Positions 10,928-27,800 are shown, counted from the first letter of the stretch. The stretch is DNA of 64,000 bases from Papaver somniferum (GCF_003573695.1 NC_039359.1:155488210-155552209), one strand, 5' to 3'. A program made the numbers and translations. Notes: generated by a model from the letters alone, not told the origin.

Positions 10928-11725
10928 TGTGAACACACAAATCACGAAGGCATCCGAATGCTCACAACCAATCATCGTAATCTAGAGAGATTTGTGATGA
11001 TGATATCCTAGTGTTGATTCCTTGGCTCAAAACCTTCGGGTTTATCATAGCCTCATCTAACAACTCCATGCGAGGCGTTTGCGCACAGGATATATAGGTA
11101 AAAACAAAGAAAGCAAAACGTATAAGTAAAGATCCATGGGGTTAGACAAATATAAAGTGCTGAAATGTAAACAAGACCGAGGTTTACGTGGTTCAGCACT
11201 AAGGCCTACGTCCACGGGGTTTGTTGTTTCACTATATTCTTCACGGTTACAAGAGTAGTCGATTGACTTTTGGGTTTACATGTTTTTCTCTTCTAAAGGA
11301 TTAACTTACACTTGCAATCTCTCTCTCCTTCTCTTCCTGATTTTTCCGATCCCCCTTCCTCTTGGTGGAGAGGGGGTATTTATAGGGTTAGAGTGTGGGA
11401 CCCATCTCTGAAGGCCGTTGGAACCTTATCTTCTAGTGTCTTGTGTCCATCACGCAGAGGTATGTGTTTTCCACTTGATCACGCAGAGACATCCTCGCTC
11501 GTTCCATGGGTTGATCGACACGTATACTGCTCAGAGTGTTTAATGAAGGTGGTTGAGATGCCTGCTCGTGTCAGACAAGTGTCTTCTGCCCCTGTCACGT
11601 TCTGTCAGCTAACTTTCTCTCCACCGTTGATCTTAGCTTCTTTTGGGATGAGATAAAGTAACTCCTTGGGGTTTATTTTGTGTTCCGTAGTGCATCGTAT
11701 TTTGATGTCCTGGCATGCATGCTTT
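10928..11725 (-). repeat. Left LTR of the gypsy element (main part); continues at 24544-24595
   Basis: This 798-bp part plus 52 bp at 24544-24595 makes an 850-bp LTR, matching the 849-bp right LTR (40271-41119) in inverted orientation. Read on the minus strand it starts TGTGTATACATAT at 24595, has a TATA box (CTATAAATACC, 11375-11385) and ends in CACA at 10928. The PPT GAAGAAAAGGGGCAAAT (24596-24612) precedes it. It is therefore a 3' LTR of a minus-strand element. The nested element inserted at GCTTT, 52 bp from its 5' end. Confidence 0.85.
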
Positions 11726-14212
11726 TGTTGGGTCCGGAAAGGTGTGTAAAATTATGATGCGATGGAAACGCGGGCCTACAGTAATACCGCAAGTGCACGG
11801 TCGTCAGTTGTAGCTCGTGCAAATACGGGTCGATCCACAGAGATCGGGTGTGTTTCGGAAGTGTTTTAGCTAAATTGGGTTCCTAGTTTTGCTTTGGGCT
11901 TAGAAGCCCTTTGGAAGTGTTGGGCTTAATGTACTATTGGGTTTGAATGCCCTTTGAATGGATTGGGCTTAATGAGTTTGGGCTTTGGCTTGAAACAACT
12001 GGGCTTTGGTTAAGCCCACAGGTTGACTGAATTGGGCTTGGCTATTTGAACTAGGCCTTTGGTCTTAACTATGGAATGGGCCTTAGTGAACTGTGGCTAA
12101 GCCTTTAGGGAGGAGGCAGCAGTGGAGCTGCAGGGAGGCAGCTGCAGCAGCAACAGAAGGGCAACTGCAAGGGGGGCAACAGCAACAACAGCTGCAATGG
12201 AAGTGGTAGCAGTAGTAGCAACTGCACAACAGAAGAGCAGCTCAGGAGAAGCAAGAGCTGCGCAGCAAAGTGGAAACAACAGCAGCTCTGCACAGGAGAA
12301 GCAGCAGCAGTGCTGCAGGGCAGCAGAAGAAGAGATGCACAGCAGTGCAGCAGCAACAGCAGGATGTACCAGAAATGGCAAGAAAACAGCAACAAAAGCA
12401 ATACAAGGCCAAAAACAATGGAACAAAGTAAAGGAATGACAAACATCAACAGATCATTGAACAAAAGTAAAACACAACAAGACTGAACCAAGGCCTAAGG
12501 CCAAGGGCAGAGATATGAAGATAACAGTAAATGGAAGAAAGAAAATAAGTGAAGTGAATATGAAAACAGTGAGAACAAGAGGATGATCACTAAGATTTTG
12601 AATCCACTACCAGCCTAAGGAACATTCTAATCACAGCTAAGGTAATTACCTAAGTACTAATTGTCTGTTTAGAGCACAACTAGTCAGAGGGTTCATAATA
12701 GCATTTTAAGCATGAGCTGTACATGATAACACAAGGGAATTCTAACTACAATGCATACATGATATGCACTGTGAAAGCAGGATGTTTGACATGTGTTGAT
12801 TAGGAAACTTCCTTATGGTTTATATGATTTCATCTAATCTTAGCAATTGACTTAGAGCATGATAGGCAGGAACATGATAGAATAGATAGATGCAAAACAT
12901 CACAGGAACAAACATCATACACATAACACAACAAGGTATTGCACTGACATAAACACAACAGGAACACAACATGAACAGCAGAAAAATTATCATTAACAGA
13001 ACTTGGTTCTGGATACACTGGCTAATCCAGGCATTAACACTAACAGTGAACAAGGAGAAAAATATGCAAATGGTTAAAATTGAAAGTGAAATTAAAATCA
13101 AACCTAACCCAATTAGGGGGAAACTTGGCTAGTCCAAGAACAGTTTTTACATCTCACATCACTTCCCTTTTATAGCTTACAAAATATCCAAATTTTCAGA
13201 AACCCTAAATTGGAAACCCTAATTTTTAAATTGGAAATTAAACTCACTCTCTGATGCAAATAGCCTCGACCCATGCTTGTACTTCTCCTCCTCTGCTAAT
13301 CCTTTACTCGAACGCTGCTCCAATTTCCTTCTTCTCTCCACTGTGAAACCCTAGCTATGTTTGTCTTCTTGGTAGCATCAAAAATTAATGCTAAGAACAA
13401 GACAGACACGACTAGGGAAGAGGTAGGTGATGGTGGTGGCGTCCTTGTGGTCGTGGTGGAGATGGAGACGGCGGAGCAGACATGGCAGGGTCTGCCATGG
13501 TCGGGGGAAGAGAAGAAATTTGGGGGAAATGAATTTTGGGGAAGAAGAAGGTGGGTGTTTGTTTTGGGTCGATGGGTTTGATGCTTAGGGTGTTGAGCGG
13601 GTTCATCAAACTTTGATGTTTGGCGAGCTGAGATGTTGGATCATTGGATCTGAGTGGAATCGAACGGATAGATGGAAGGATGTGTGAAGCGACCGTCGGA
13701 TTCTGAGGTGCAACGAAGTTAACGGCACCAGATGGAGTTAGGTACTGTAGTGTAAGGCGGAATCATCGGGATTTGATGCACAGGCATAGGAACGACCGTT
13801 GGATTCAACTACCATCTAATCTGAAGGCTTGGAATTTCAGCGCTGTGGTGCTCGGCGGAGACATCAGATTTTGATGCTTTATGAAGAAGCGACCGTCGGA
13901 TGCTCCTGAGAACTGATCTGATGGCTGAGAACGGAGGCGCTTTTGTGTGTAGAAAATGAGGTTGTGCGCACCATTCTTCGCGGCTTCCTTGCGTAATTTC
14001 TCCCGGCTTTTCACTACTTTTCTGCTCTTTTCGCTCCGCGACTCATCCGAACTTTATTTATTACCTAAAAATGCAAAATTAATTAATAAAATATTTATTC
14101 TTGAAAACAATGAAAATACAGAATATGGGATAAAATGTAGAATTAATGCACAAAAGATGAGTTAAAATGCCAACAAAAAGGGATAAATAAATACAATATT
14201 TGGCACTCATCA
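11726..14212 (-). repeat. 3' LTR of the nested element
   Basis: On the minus strand this is 2487 bp, starting TGATGAGTGCC at 14212 and ending CCGGACCCAACA at 11726. It contains a GCAGCAGC-rich stretch (12110-12370 on plus) and several GGGCTT-rich lines. It is nearly identical to the middle LTR (17388-19797) but differs strongly from the 5' LTR in a central 1-kb block. Confidence 0.85.
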
Positions 14213-15734
<1,522 letters not shown>

Positions 15735-15740
<6 letters not shown>

Positions 15741-17422
15741 AAATATATACAAAAGGAACAAAAGGGTTTTTAAAATTTTATCTACTGGATTATATACAAA
15801 AAATTCACCATACACTAACAATCTAAAGAGTTGAGGATCAACCCAAAAGACGAAGTGTAGACATTTCAACAGCTTCACACAATAATAACAGGAAAGAAAC
15901 GCAAGTGAAACTGTGAAACAAAATGAGCTACCCCCAAACCTGGATTTTACAGAAGATATAATTTTGAAAACAAAATCGCGCAGTTTTGGGGGTTCATCAT
16001 GCACAAGGTCTAGCTCAAAATGAACTGTGCTAGGGACGGGCAAACATGCTATTTCCAACTGTGGTTCCTCAAATGTATTATATTTGGAAGCAAAATAGTC
16101 CAAGAGGACTTGGGAAGCACACAGTTCCAAACCTAGGTTAGGATTTTCAGAAAAATTGGTTTTACAATATTGGTACAAACCAAATCTAGGTTGGGTGGAA
16201 GGCCATCAGATTGTGATTTAGGTAGAAGAATAGGCATATCATTATCAATCAAATCAAAATCTTCTAACTCATCTACACATGTCACATCATGCTCACAATC
16301 ATCAATCACATTGGCAAGTTCACACTTAGAATCATCAACATCATCAACAATTTTCTCATGCATCGGCAAATCAGGAGAAATATCACAATGTGACCTAGGT
16401 AGAGAATCAGACACATCAAATATATTTTCATGCATATTAGTGTCTACAGAAGATTCAACTATTCCTATGTCATGCTCATCTTCACAGAATAATTGTACGA
16501 ATCCCATGTCAATATCAAAATCATATGAATTACAATGAGTATTAGAAAAAACAATATTCATGAAGGTCGAGGGCGAGAAGCCATATGTTATTGAACCAAC
16601 AGGTTCCACAATATTTTCATGTTCTTCTAACAATCATCATAATCATCATAATCATCATCATGGTAGCATGCATATTGGTCCTCATTAAAGTGGTGGTGTC
16701 GTTAGTCGATTCATGTTCCTCTAAATTAGGTTCATATTCAACATCATTTACATGAATGGGACTAGACACTTCATTAGGGACAACATACATTTCCTCATGA
16801 ATTTCCTCCTTTTGTAGGTGAAGCAAAATCTGATCTAAATATGCCTGAATTCGTGATGTAGATCTATCGAAGTTTTGCTCACTAAGTCTGAAAGCTTCTG
16901 TGGTGGAGTCTAAATTCATGGGAGTACAAAATTCTTCATGTTCAAATTGTGGTGATGGTACATGTGTGCATGGTCATTAGGGTTATAAAAGATTGATCGC
17001 AACCCTCAAAGGATTGATTATGGTCCCAATGACTACCATTCTCACAATTTATGGGCATTTCATACCTTGGATTTTCTCTAGATTGCCTAAAATTATGCAA
17101 AATATGACAATTCTCAACAGGGTGGTCTAAACTACCACATGCGGACATGCATAGATTTTAGGTTGCCTAAGAAAATTAGATGTGACAGATTCCTCATGTG
17201 ATTGCATTTCTAAAGCTGCGATTCGAGCTTCTATTGATCCATAAGAGATGATTGTGTGAGTGAGGCACTAGCAAAATGTTCATTTTCACGTTGTGGCGAA
17301 TGATGCATGTATGAATAGTCATTAGGGTTCATGTATTGCGGCTCGGGACTTTGAAAATGTCCATAATAATTCCTATGACTATTGACATCAGTTGTAGCTC
17401 GTGCAAATACGGGTCGATCCAC
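15735..17422 (-). pseudogene. Degenerate gag-like region of the nested element
   Basis: Several minus-strand frames (17422-17231, 17148-16942, 16919-16617, 16633-16133, 16178-15735) succeed each other with frameshifts and stops. The second contains CGSLDHPVENCHI, resembling the zinc-knuckle region of plant gypsy gag. The others are rich in D, E and H without a domain I can name. The last ends in FWVDPQLFRLLVYGEF, also seen at 1-220. Its 5' part is lost at 17388, where the sequence passes into the truncated LTR. I see no protease, RT or integrase motif. Confidence 0.5.
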
Positions 17423-19797
17423 AGAGATCGGGTGTGTTTCGGAAGTGTTTTAGCTAAATTGGGTTCCTAGTTTTGCTTTGGGCTTAGAAGCCCTTTGGAA
17501 GTGTTGGGCTTAATGTACTATTGGGTTTGAATGCCCTTTGAATGGATTGGGCTTAATGAGTTTGGGCTTTGGCTTGAAACAACTGGGCTTTGGTTAAGCC
17601 CACAGGTTGACTGAATTGGGCTTGGCTATTTGAACTAGGCCTTTGGTCTTAACTATGGAATGGGCCTTAGTGAACTGTGGCTAAGCCTTTAGGGAGGAGG
17701 CAGCAGTGGAGCTGCAGGGAGGCAGCTGCAGCAGCAACAGAAGGGCAACTGCAAGGGGGGCAACAGCAACAACAGCTGCAATGGAAGTGGTAGCAGTAGT
17801 AGCAACTGCACAACAGAAGAGCAGCTCAGGAGAAGCAAGAGCTGCGCAGCAAAGTGGAAACAACAGCAGCTCTGCACAGGAGAAGCAGCAGCAGTGCTGC
17901 AGGGCAGCAGAAGAAGAGATGCACAGCAGTGCAGCAGCAACAGCAGGATGTACCAGAAATGGCAAGAAAACAGCAACAAAAGCAATACAAGGCCAAAAAC
18001 AATGGAACAAAGTAAAGGAATGACAAACATCAACAGATCATTGAACAAAAGTAAAACACAACAAGACTGAACCAAGGCCTAAGGCCAAGGGCAGAGATAT
18101 GAAGATAACAGTAAATGGAAGAAAGAAAATAAGTGAAGTGAATATGAAAACAGTGAGAACAAGAGGATGATCACTAAGATTTTGAATCCACTACCAGCCT
18201 AAGGAACATTCTAATCACAGCTAAGGTAATTACCTAAGTACTAATTGTCTGTTTAGAGCACAACTAGTCAGAGGGTTCATAATAGCATTTTAAGCATGAG
18301 CTGTACATGATAACACAAGGGAATTCTAACTACAATGCATACATGATATGCACTGTGAAAGCAGGATGTTTGACATGTGTTGATTAGGAAACTTCCTTAT
18401 GGTTTATATGATTTCATCTAATCTTAGCAATTGACTTAGAGCATGATAGGCAGGAACATGATAGAATAGATAGATGCAAAACATCACAGGAACAAACATC
18501 ATACACATAACACAACAAGGTATTGCACTGACATAAACACAACAGGAACACAACATGAACAGCAGAAAAATTATCATTAACAGAACTTGGTTCTGGATAC
18601 ACTGGCTAATCCAGGCATTAACACTAACAGTGAACAAGGAGAAAAATATGCAAATGGTTAAAATTGAAAGTGAAATTAAAATCAAACCTAACCCAATTAG
18701 GGGGAAACTTGGCTAGTCCAAGAACAGTTTTTACATCTCACATCACTTCCCTTTTATAGCTTACAAAATATCCAAATTTTCAGAAACCCTAAATTGGAAA
18801 CCCTAATTTTTAAATTGGAAATTAAACTCACTCTCTGATGCAAATAGCCTCGACCCATGCTTGTACTTCTCCTCCTCTGCTAATCCTTTACTCGAACGCT
18901 GCTCCAATTTCCTTCTTCTCTCCACTGTGAAACCCTAGCTATGTTTGTCTTCTTGGTAGCATCAAAAATTAATGCTAAGAACAAGACAGACACGACTAGG
19001 GAAGAGGTAGGTGATGGTGGTGGCGTCCTTGTGGTCGTGGTGGAGATGGAGACGGCGGAGCAGACATGGCAGGGTCTGCCATGGTCGGGGGAAGAGAAGA
19101 AATTTGGGGGAAATGAATTTTGGGGAAGAAGAAGGTGGGTGTTTGTTTTGGGTCGATGGGTTTGATGCTTAGGGTGTTGAGCGGGTTCATCAAACTTTGA
19201 TGTTTGGCGAGCTGAGATGTTGGATCATTGGATCTGAGTGGAATCGAACGGATAGATGGAAGGATGTGTGAAGCGACCGTCGGATTCTGAGGTGCAACGA
19301 AGTTAACGGCACCAGATGGAGTTAGGTACTGTAGTGTAAGGCGGAATCATCGGGATTTGGTGCACAGGCATAGGAACGACCGTTGGATTCAACTACCATC
19401 TAATCTGAAGGCTTGGAATTTCAGCGCTGTGGTGCTTGGCAGAGACTTCCGATTTTGATGCTCTATGAAGAAGCGACCGTCGGATGCTCCCGAGAACTGA
19501 TCTGATGGCTGAGAACGGAGGCGCTTTTGTGTGTAGAAAATGAGGTTGTGCGCACCATTCTTCGCGGTTTCCTTGCGTAATTTCTCCCGGCTTTTCACTA
19601 CTTTTCTGCTCTTTTCGCTCCGCGACTCATCCGAACTTTATTTATTACCTAAAAATGCAAAATTAAGTAAGAAAAATATTTATTCTTGAAAACAATGAAA
19701 ATACAGAATATGGGATAAAATGTAGAATTAATGCGCAAAAGATGAGTTAAAATGCCAACAAAAAAGGATAAATATATACAATATTTGGCACTCATCA
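17388..19797 (-). repeat. Middle LTR of the nested element, truncated at its 3' end
   Basis: It matches 11804-14212 almost base for base, but the last 78 bp of the LTR (CGGACCCAACA side) are missing. The junction is at TCAGTTGTAG: one side is gag-like sequence, the other LTR. A 4-bp shared TCAG at the breakpoint fits a microhomology deletion that removed the LTR end, PBS, leader and start of gag of the second unit. Confidence 0.85.
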
Positions 19798-21270
<1,473 letters not shown>

Positions 21271-22119
21271 TTTAACTAACACATTATCTACAAGAAAATT
21301 TGGTTTTTTAATGGGATTGGACTTTTTGGAAAAAATTTGGTTTTGTTGGGAAAAAGACAAATTTTGGTTTTGATGGGAAAACGAAAAAGAAAATTTGGTT
21401 TAAAAATGGGAGCAAAGTAGAAATTTGGTTTTAAAAATTGGGAGCAAAAGAATTTTTTTTTTTTATTTTTTTTTAAAAAAAAAGAAAATAAAATTTGGTT
21501 TTTGTATGGGAGCAAGCCCACTGTTTGTCCTCTAATGGAATGGAAGGAAGGCTGCGGCCCATGAAACACTAAGTTTTAATTTTGAAAGTTTAATTTGGCC
21601 CAGTTGGTTAAGGCCCGACGTTTGTTTTAAAACTTTGGTTTCGAGGTCCACTCTTGAGTGGAAGCAAGCCCACAATCGGTTACAAGCTCAGCTGGGTTTA
21701 AACCCAGAGTCCAAAATACAAGTCCAATGAAAGAATTTAAACAAGCCCACAAATTAAACAAACAAGCCCACAAATAAATTATTACAAACCCAACAAAAAA
21801 TAAGAGAAGCCCAAAAATTGGCTTTAATATTACAAGCCCACAATTAAAAAATTGGAAGCCCACAATTCGGGTTCTCTTAAATGGGTTACCTTTTAAGCAC
21901 AGCCCAGCTGCTCTGATATTGTTGCAAAAACCCAGTTGGGTTTTGGTTCTTTTCCTTGGTGGCGTCCCAGCAGAGGAAAAACAGGTTCAGAACAGCAGGT
22001 CCAACAGCAAATGAAGTGAAGCAGATGCAGATGCAAATGCTATGCAATGAAATGCAAAAATAGCTAAGAAAAACACAGATAAAACACAACACCAATCCCC
22101 GGCAGCGGCGCCAAAAACT
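21271..22119 (-). other. Leader of the nested element, with primer-binding site
   Basis: This lies between the 5' LTR and the deletion that removed gag-pol. It contains repeated AAATTTGGTTTT words (21296-21500) and repeated AAGCCCA words (21660-21870). No coding frame is recognised. Confidence 0.6.
22096..22113 (-). promoter_or_regulatory. Primer-binding site, tRNA-Asp type
   Basis: On the minus strand TGGCGCCGCTGCCGGGGA follows the LTR end (…CCCACCA) after six bases. It is complementary, with one mismatch, to the 3' end of plant tRNA-Asp(GUC), which ends CCCCGGCAACGGCGCCA. This fixes the element's orientation and marks 22120-24538 as the 5' LTR. Confidence 0.8.
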
Positions 22120-24538
22120 TGGTGGGCCCGGAGATGTGTATAAAATTGAGCGTAATGAAACGCGGGCCTACAGTAATACCGCAAGTGCACGGTCGTCAGT
22201 TGTAGCTCGTGCAAGTACGGGTCGATCCACAGAGATCGGGTGTGTTTCGGAAGTGTTTTAGCTAATTGGGTTCCTAGATTTGCTTTGGGCTTAGAAGCCC
22301 TTTGGAAGTGTTGGGCTTAATGTACTATTGGGTTTGAATGCCCTTTGAATGGATTGGGCTTAGTGGGTTTGTTAAACATAAAATGAACTGAGCCTGGGCT
22401 CAGTTATATTTAAAGTGCAAATGGGCTGTGGTTCTAGAAACTGGTCTGAGCTTTGGGCTCAACAGTTCAACTAGGAGTTGGGCTTAACAGTTCACTTGCA
22501 AGTTGGGCTTAGTAGTGAACTAGGCTTTTGCCTTAACTGGGCCTTAGTGAACTAGACCTTGGTTTTGGTCTTACAGTTAAGAATCTGGGCCTTTGGGCTT
22601 CACTGAGTTGAACTTGGGCTCAAGAATGAAGTGAGCTTTGGAGCAAAGCAAGCAGCAGCTATGCAACAACCACAGAAGAGAAGTCAGTATTGCAACAGCA
22701 GCACAAGGCAAGGAGTGGCAGTAGCAGTGCAAGAAAGACAGTGGCAGGAAGCAATGCAGCAGTGCTGCAGGGCAACAGAGGAAGAGCTGCACAGAAGAAG
22801 CAGCTGCAGTAGAAGAAAAAGGCAGCTGCAGCTTGACAGCAGCAGTTGCAGAAATGCAGCAGCAGCAAAAGTGACAGAAAAAGAACTGCACAGCAGCACA
22901 AGAGCTGCAGCAGCAATTGTAGCAAATAGAAGAAATGCAGCAGGAGCAAAAGTAAGCAGTGAAAATGCAAAACAGAAAATGCATGTAAACCAAACAAATG
23001 AAAGAAAACAATACTAACAGTTGAAGATGGATGGCAAACTAGGGCATTGATTCCACCTCTTAACCTAGACTAAGTTGGATATTCCAATTGCAACCAAAAT
23101 GTCCTCCCAAGGTACTAGTTATCTGATTAAAGCATAACTAGTCTGAGGTTTGGACCATAAGCAATTCACATGGGTTGCTGCACTTTCAGTCACAGGGGTA
23201 TCCTAACTACAGAGTATGCCTGACATACAATGTGAGAGCAAAGTGATGAAAAGCAAAAATTGTAATCTCCTACACAGTGGCTTTAAGGTTTCATCTTCAC
23301 CCTAGTGGTGAATTAGAACATGCTAACAAACATCAAACAGATGCACACTACAACATCATACACAGCACAGTGAACAAGTAGAAAAAATATGCAGATGATT
23401 AAAATTGACAATGAAATTAAAATCAAACCTAACCCAATTAGGGGGAAACTTGGCTAGTCCAAGAACAGTTTTTACATCTCACATCACTTCCCTTTTATAG
23501 CTTACAAAATATCCAAATTTTCAGAAACCCTAAATTGGAAACCCTAATTTTTAAATTGGAAATTAAACTCACTCTCTGATGCAAATAGCCTCGACCCATG
23601 CTTGTACTTCTCCTCCTCTGCTAATCCTTTACTCGAACGCTGCTCCAATTTCCTTCTTCTCTCCACTGTGAAACCCTAGCTATGTTTGTCTTCTTGGTAG
23701 CATCAAAAATTAATGCTAAGAACAAGACAGACACGACTAGGGAAGAGGTAGGTGATGGTGGTGGCGTCCTTGTGGTCGTGGTGGAGATGGAGACGGCGGA
23801 GCAGACATGGCAGGGTCTGCCATGGTCGGGGGAAGAGAAGAAATTTGGGGGAAATGAGTTTTGGGGAAGAAGAAGGTGGGTGTTTGGTTTGGGTCGATGG
23901 GTTTGATGCTTAGGGTGTTGAGCGGGTTCATCAAACTTTGATGTTTGGCGAGCTGAGATGTTGGATCATTGGATCTGAGTGGAATCGAACGGATAGATGG
24001 AAGGATGTGTGAAGCGACCGTCGGATTCTGAGGTGCAACGAAGTTAACGGCACCAGATGGAGTTAGGTACTGTAGTGTAAGGCGGAATCATCGGGATTTG
24101 ATGCACAGGCATAGGAACGACCGTTGGATTCAACTACCATCTAATCTGAAGGCTTGGAATTTCAGCGCTGTGGTGCTCGGCGGAGACATCAGATTTTGAT
24201 GCTTTATGAAGAAGCGACCGTCGGATGCTCCTGAGAACTGATCTGATGGCTGAGAACGGAGGCGCTTTTGTGTGTAGAAAATGAGGTTGTGCGCACCATT
24301 CTTCGCGGCTTCCTTGCGTAATTTCTCCCGGCTTTTCACTACTTTTCTGCTCTTTTCGCTCCGCGACTCATCCGAACTTTATTTATTACCTAAAAATGCA
24401 AAATTAATTAATAAAAATATTTATTCTTGAAAACAATGAAAATACAGAATATGGGATAAAATGTAGAATTAATGCACAAAAGATGAGTTAAAATGCCAAC
24501 AAAAAGGGATAAATAAATACAATATTTGGCACTCATCA
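22120..24538 (-). repeat. 5' LTR of the nested element, with a divergent central block
   Basis: The outer parts (22120-22370 and 23400-24538) match the other two LTRs closely. The block 22371-23395 does not align well with 11965-13070: it keeps the GGGCTT-rich and GCAGCAGC-rich flavour but the sequence is different. A recombination between two LTR subfamilies explains this better than point mutation. Confidence 0.8.
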
Positions 24539-24782
24539 GCTTTCCACGTATTTTTCTATATACACGTGTCTGATGGTGAGATATATGTATACACAATTTG
24601 CCCCTTTTCTTCGGGCTTGAATGTTTAATGGGTGCATTGAAGAAAACAATTGTTGCCTATTCTTCTATCTCTCCTAATAACTTTTCCTAGATACTTGGGC
24701 ACGTCTTTTATTTGTGCATTAACTGCTCATGTAACGGGCACGTTTCCCATTCCTCCATTAATTTCCTTCTCTTTCTTTCGGG

Positions 24783-24789
24783 TATATTA
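24783..24789 (+). promoter_or_regulatory. TATA-like box of the antisense gene (left arm)
   Basis: TATATTA within GGGTATATTAAGG lies about 60 bp before the tandem repeats of the leader exon and about 250 bp before the first donor. It is also present in the right arm (about 40075-40082, minus strand). It is the best core promoter candidate for the gene opposite gag-pol. Confidence 0.4.
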
Positions 24790-24811
24790 AGGAGAGAAAG
24801 AAAATTAATTT

Positions 24812-27800
24812 CATTCTTCCTAAACATTCTCTCGATTTTAATTCTTCGTTCTTCAGCCCTTAAATTCTCTGTCAGTCTTCATTCTTCAGCCCTTAAATTC
24901 TCTGGCAGTCTTCATTCTTCCGCCCTTAAATTCTCTGTCAGTCTTCATTCTTCAGCCCTTAAATTCTTTCCACTGAGCATTAATCACGCTTGCCTCCTCT
25001 TTATTTCTGATTTGTTCTTTCTGCTGCTGTTTTTACTGGTAAGTTTTTCTTTTCTTTGTTTCCATGGTTTTACACTTTGTTGATTTGTAAATTTTCTGTT
25101 ACTGTTATTCCTTGTTTGTGATGAAGAACTTCTTTCAATGCTTGCATGCTATTTTTCCCCTGTTCTTCGTCTTAAATCAAGGAAGCCATTGTTAGGGTAG
25201 GGATTTTATGGAATTTCGATCACATATGCTAATTTTAAGGTTTCTGCGTTGTCGTGTGTGGATTTCTATTTATGTGGTTTTTTGATCGTTGGTAATGTCC
25301 TCGAGTTTGTTTTTGACTTGTTTATGATTAATCTTTTCGCAGCCATGTCTGACCGTCTGCGTCTTCCTTATCAGACTCCTGGTTCTGGTCTATCGAGATC
25401 TCCTCCGCGTAGAGAGTCTCAAGATGATGTTCGTAGAAGTCGAGTTTCTTCTGGGGCGAAGGACTCATCTTCTAGGGAAGAAGTTCCTTTGACAAATCTT
25501 TCTGGGGCTCGAAAAGTCTTTGATCGCGTGGTGTCTCGTCCTCGTGATGATGTTAGGAGTGCGCAGACACCGACTCGTGTTGTCGCTTTTGATGTTCCTC
25601 CTCTACGTTCTCTAGTGCCCGAGCATCCTCTGTCACCCCCTCCTACAACTTCTTTTAAAGGGAAGAGTACAAAAGGTGGTGTTCCGAGGGCTGAATCTTC
25701 AAAAAATCCTTCTTTTAAGAGAAAGGCTTCCGAGGCGTTCATTGGTTTATCCGGTCCCGCCGAGGAGGATGAGGCTGCCCCATTGATACGCAGCGTTTCG
25801 GTCAGCAAGAAAAAAGTAACGTTCAAGCATATTGATCTCGAGATTTTCAAGGAAAAGCATGAGCTTCAAGCCTTCGAGGTTCGTTTCTATTCCCCTGAGG
25901 ATGATATTACTTATGAGCTTATCTCAAAGTATGAGTTCGATGAATTTCATTTGTTGACCACGGTTGGTGCGTTCGAAGCTGGTCTTATGCTGCCGTTGTA
26001 CAAGTCAGGTGATTCCTTCTACTATGATGTTCTTGTTAGTCGTGAAGGCTCTTCCACCAATACTCACAGCCGTTCTGTATCGCAACTATCGGGGAATTAT
26101 CTCCGCGTCCTGAAGGAATGCTATCTGCGGAGTAAGGGGGAGACGACAATGACTTGTTACGTTCCCAATCCCGCGGAGAAGGAATGGTATACTCCTAAGA
26201 ATTTCAATAACTCCTTCGGTGATTATGTCAACAGTAGGAACCGTAAGCCGTGGAGTGTCAGCCTCCGGAATCTCGCTTCTCCTCGGGGCGAAATTCGTTT
26301 GTTAAATGAGGTCAGCGATGCCAAGATGAAGTATGTTCCCGGCACGGAGGGGTCTAGTCAGCGGAAACTTTTCCCGGCCCGCGAGAGGATCAAGCGCGAC
26401 CATGACTACGAGTGGCACGCTACCGTTATCGAAGTGGTTGGTCCATGGGCGTACGGTTGGATCCCTGGTCCCCGCGGTTGGCGTCCTACTGAGAGTAGCA
26501 AGCCGCGTGAATCTCCTCCTGCTCGTTATGGAGATTTATGTCCCTGGCGTTTAAACTTCGCAGGTATGAATTTTCCTTATGCCCTTGACGTTGTGGAGGG
26601 AGACGAGGAGGAAGGTTCCGGTGCTATACTTCCACCGAGGAGTACCTCGACTGCTCAGGTACGCGGATTCTAGCTGCGCTTCTTCTTCTTTAGAAATTCA
26701 ACTGTTCGGGAAAAATAATTCTTTTTGTGGTGTGGGTTTTCAGGTGTCGAAGAAGAAAAAGATTAAGCCGAAGCAGTCTTCTACCATTGTGATGGGTGAG
26801 GCTGAGGCCCATGAAGAAGTTACAAGTCCAGTGAATGAAGAGTTTGCTGAGGACGAGGAGATTACAGATGGGGAGGAACGTACTGGTACTTCCCCTATCA
26901 ATGTCGAAGAAGAGGTCTGTGCGGGTCAAGATGGTGATGAAGGGGGAAAAAACGCCGCGGTAGCTGATGACGGTGTTATTGGTGATATTTCTGTCCCTGT
27001 TGGAGATGCCACGGATACTCTCCCCACCCTTTCTCAAGAGTTTTCTTTTGATCGGCTGTATTCTACAGGGGAGTTTATGGATGATGCCCTCGATTTTCCT
27101 GAGGACTTCTCTCTACTGTCCCCCAATGATGATTGGGATGTCCTCGGGGTGCTAGTAACGGAGACGCTGCTGTTCAAGATGGTGGCGCGGAGGAGCATGA
27201 TGCGCATGTGGGTGTCGACATTTGTGCTGATGGGGCCGTGTCATAAAAGGGGAAGTCGGTGATTGATTCTCCTGTTGCGGATCTCCCTCATTCGCCGACA
27301 TCTGAGGGTGAGGACGCCATAATGGATTGGCTCAAGGAAAAGAATCTGCTATTTGTCCCTCATCCCGCCCCTGTTGTTGTTGGTGAAAAGGATTCTGACG
27401 CGTATACCCGTCGTATGATGGAAATGTCTTCCAAGGCGCGGATGTCTGAGGCCTGGGGAAGAAATTTGAGTGTTCCCGAAGCTACCCTTGTGTCGGAGCC
27501 TCCTACTTCCGTTGCAGATATGATGGCCATAGCCGACGGGTATCAATATGGCTTTCCTCAGCAGCGTGTCTTAGAGGTAAATTTCGTACGTACTTCTACG
27601 TGACGATCTAATTCTTCGGTAAAATAATGTTTTTCGTCTTGATGTGTAGATGATGAGGAGTGAGCATTGTAACCACGTGTTGTATCAGTTCTTCAAAGCG
27701 AAATCTCTGAATCTCAAGGCTAAGCTTCGTCACAGAGAAAAGGAATTATCTGCGGCTGAGGTGGAAATAGAAGAGCTGAAGAAAAGCCTCAAGGAGAAAG

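Noticed and set aside
12097..12491. Overlapping frames of 100-128 codons rich in C, L, A or Q/S (also at 17681-18075 and 22577-23017)
   Set aside because: They arise from the CAG-rich block of the LTR read in several frames on both strands; no domain, and they sit in an LTR.
13357..13609. Short frames repeated three times (also 18941-19193 and 23682-23934)
   Set aside because: They repeat because they lie in the three LTR copies. Conservation reflects LTR duplication, not coding selection.
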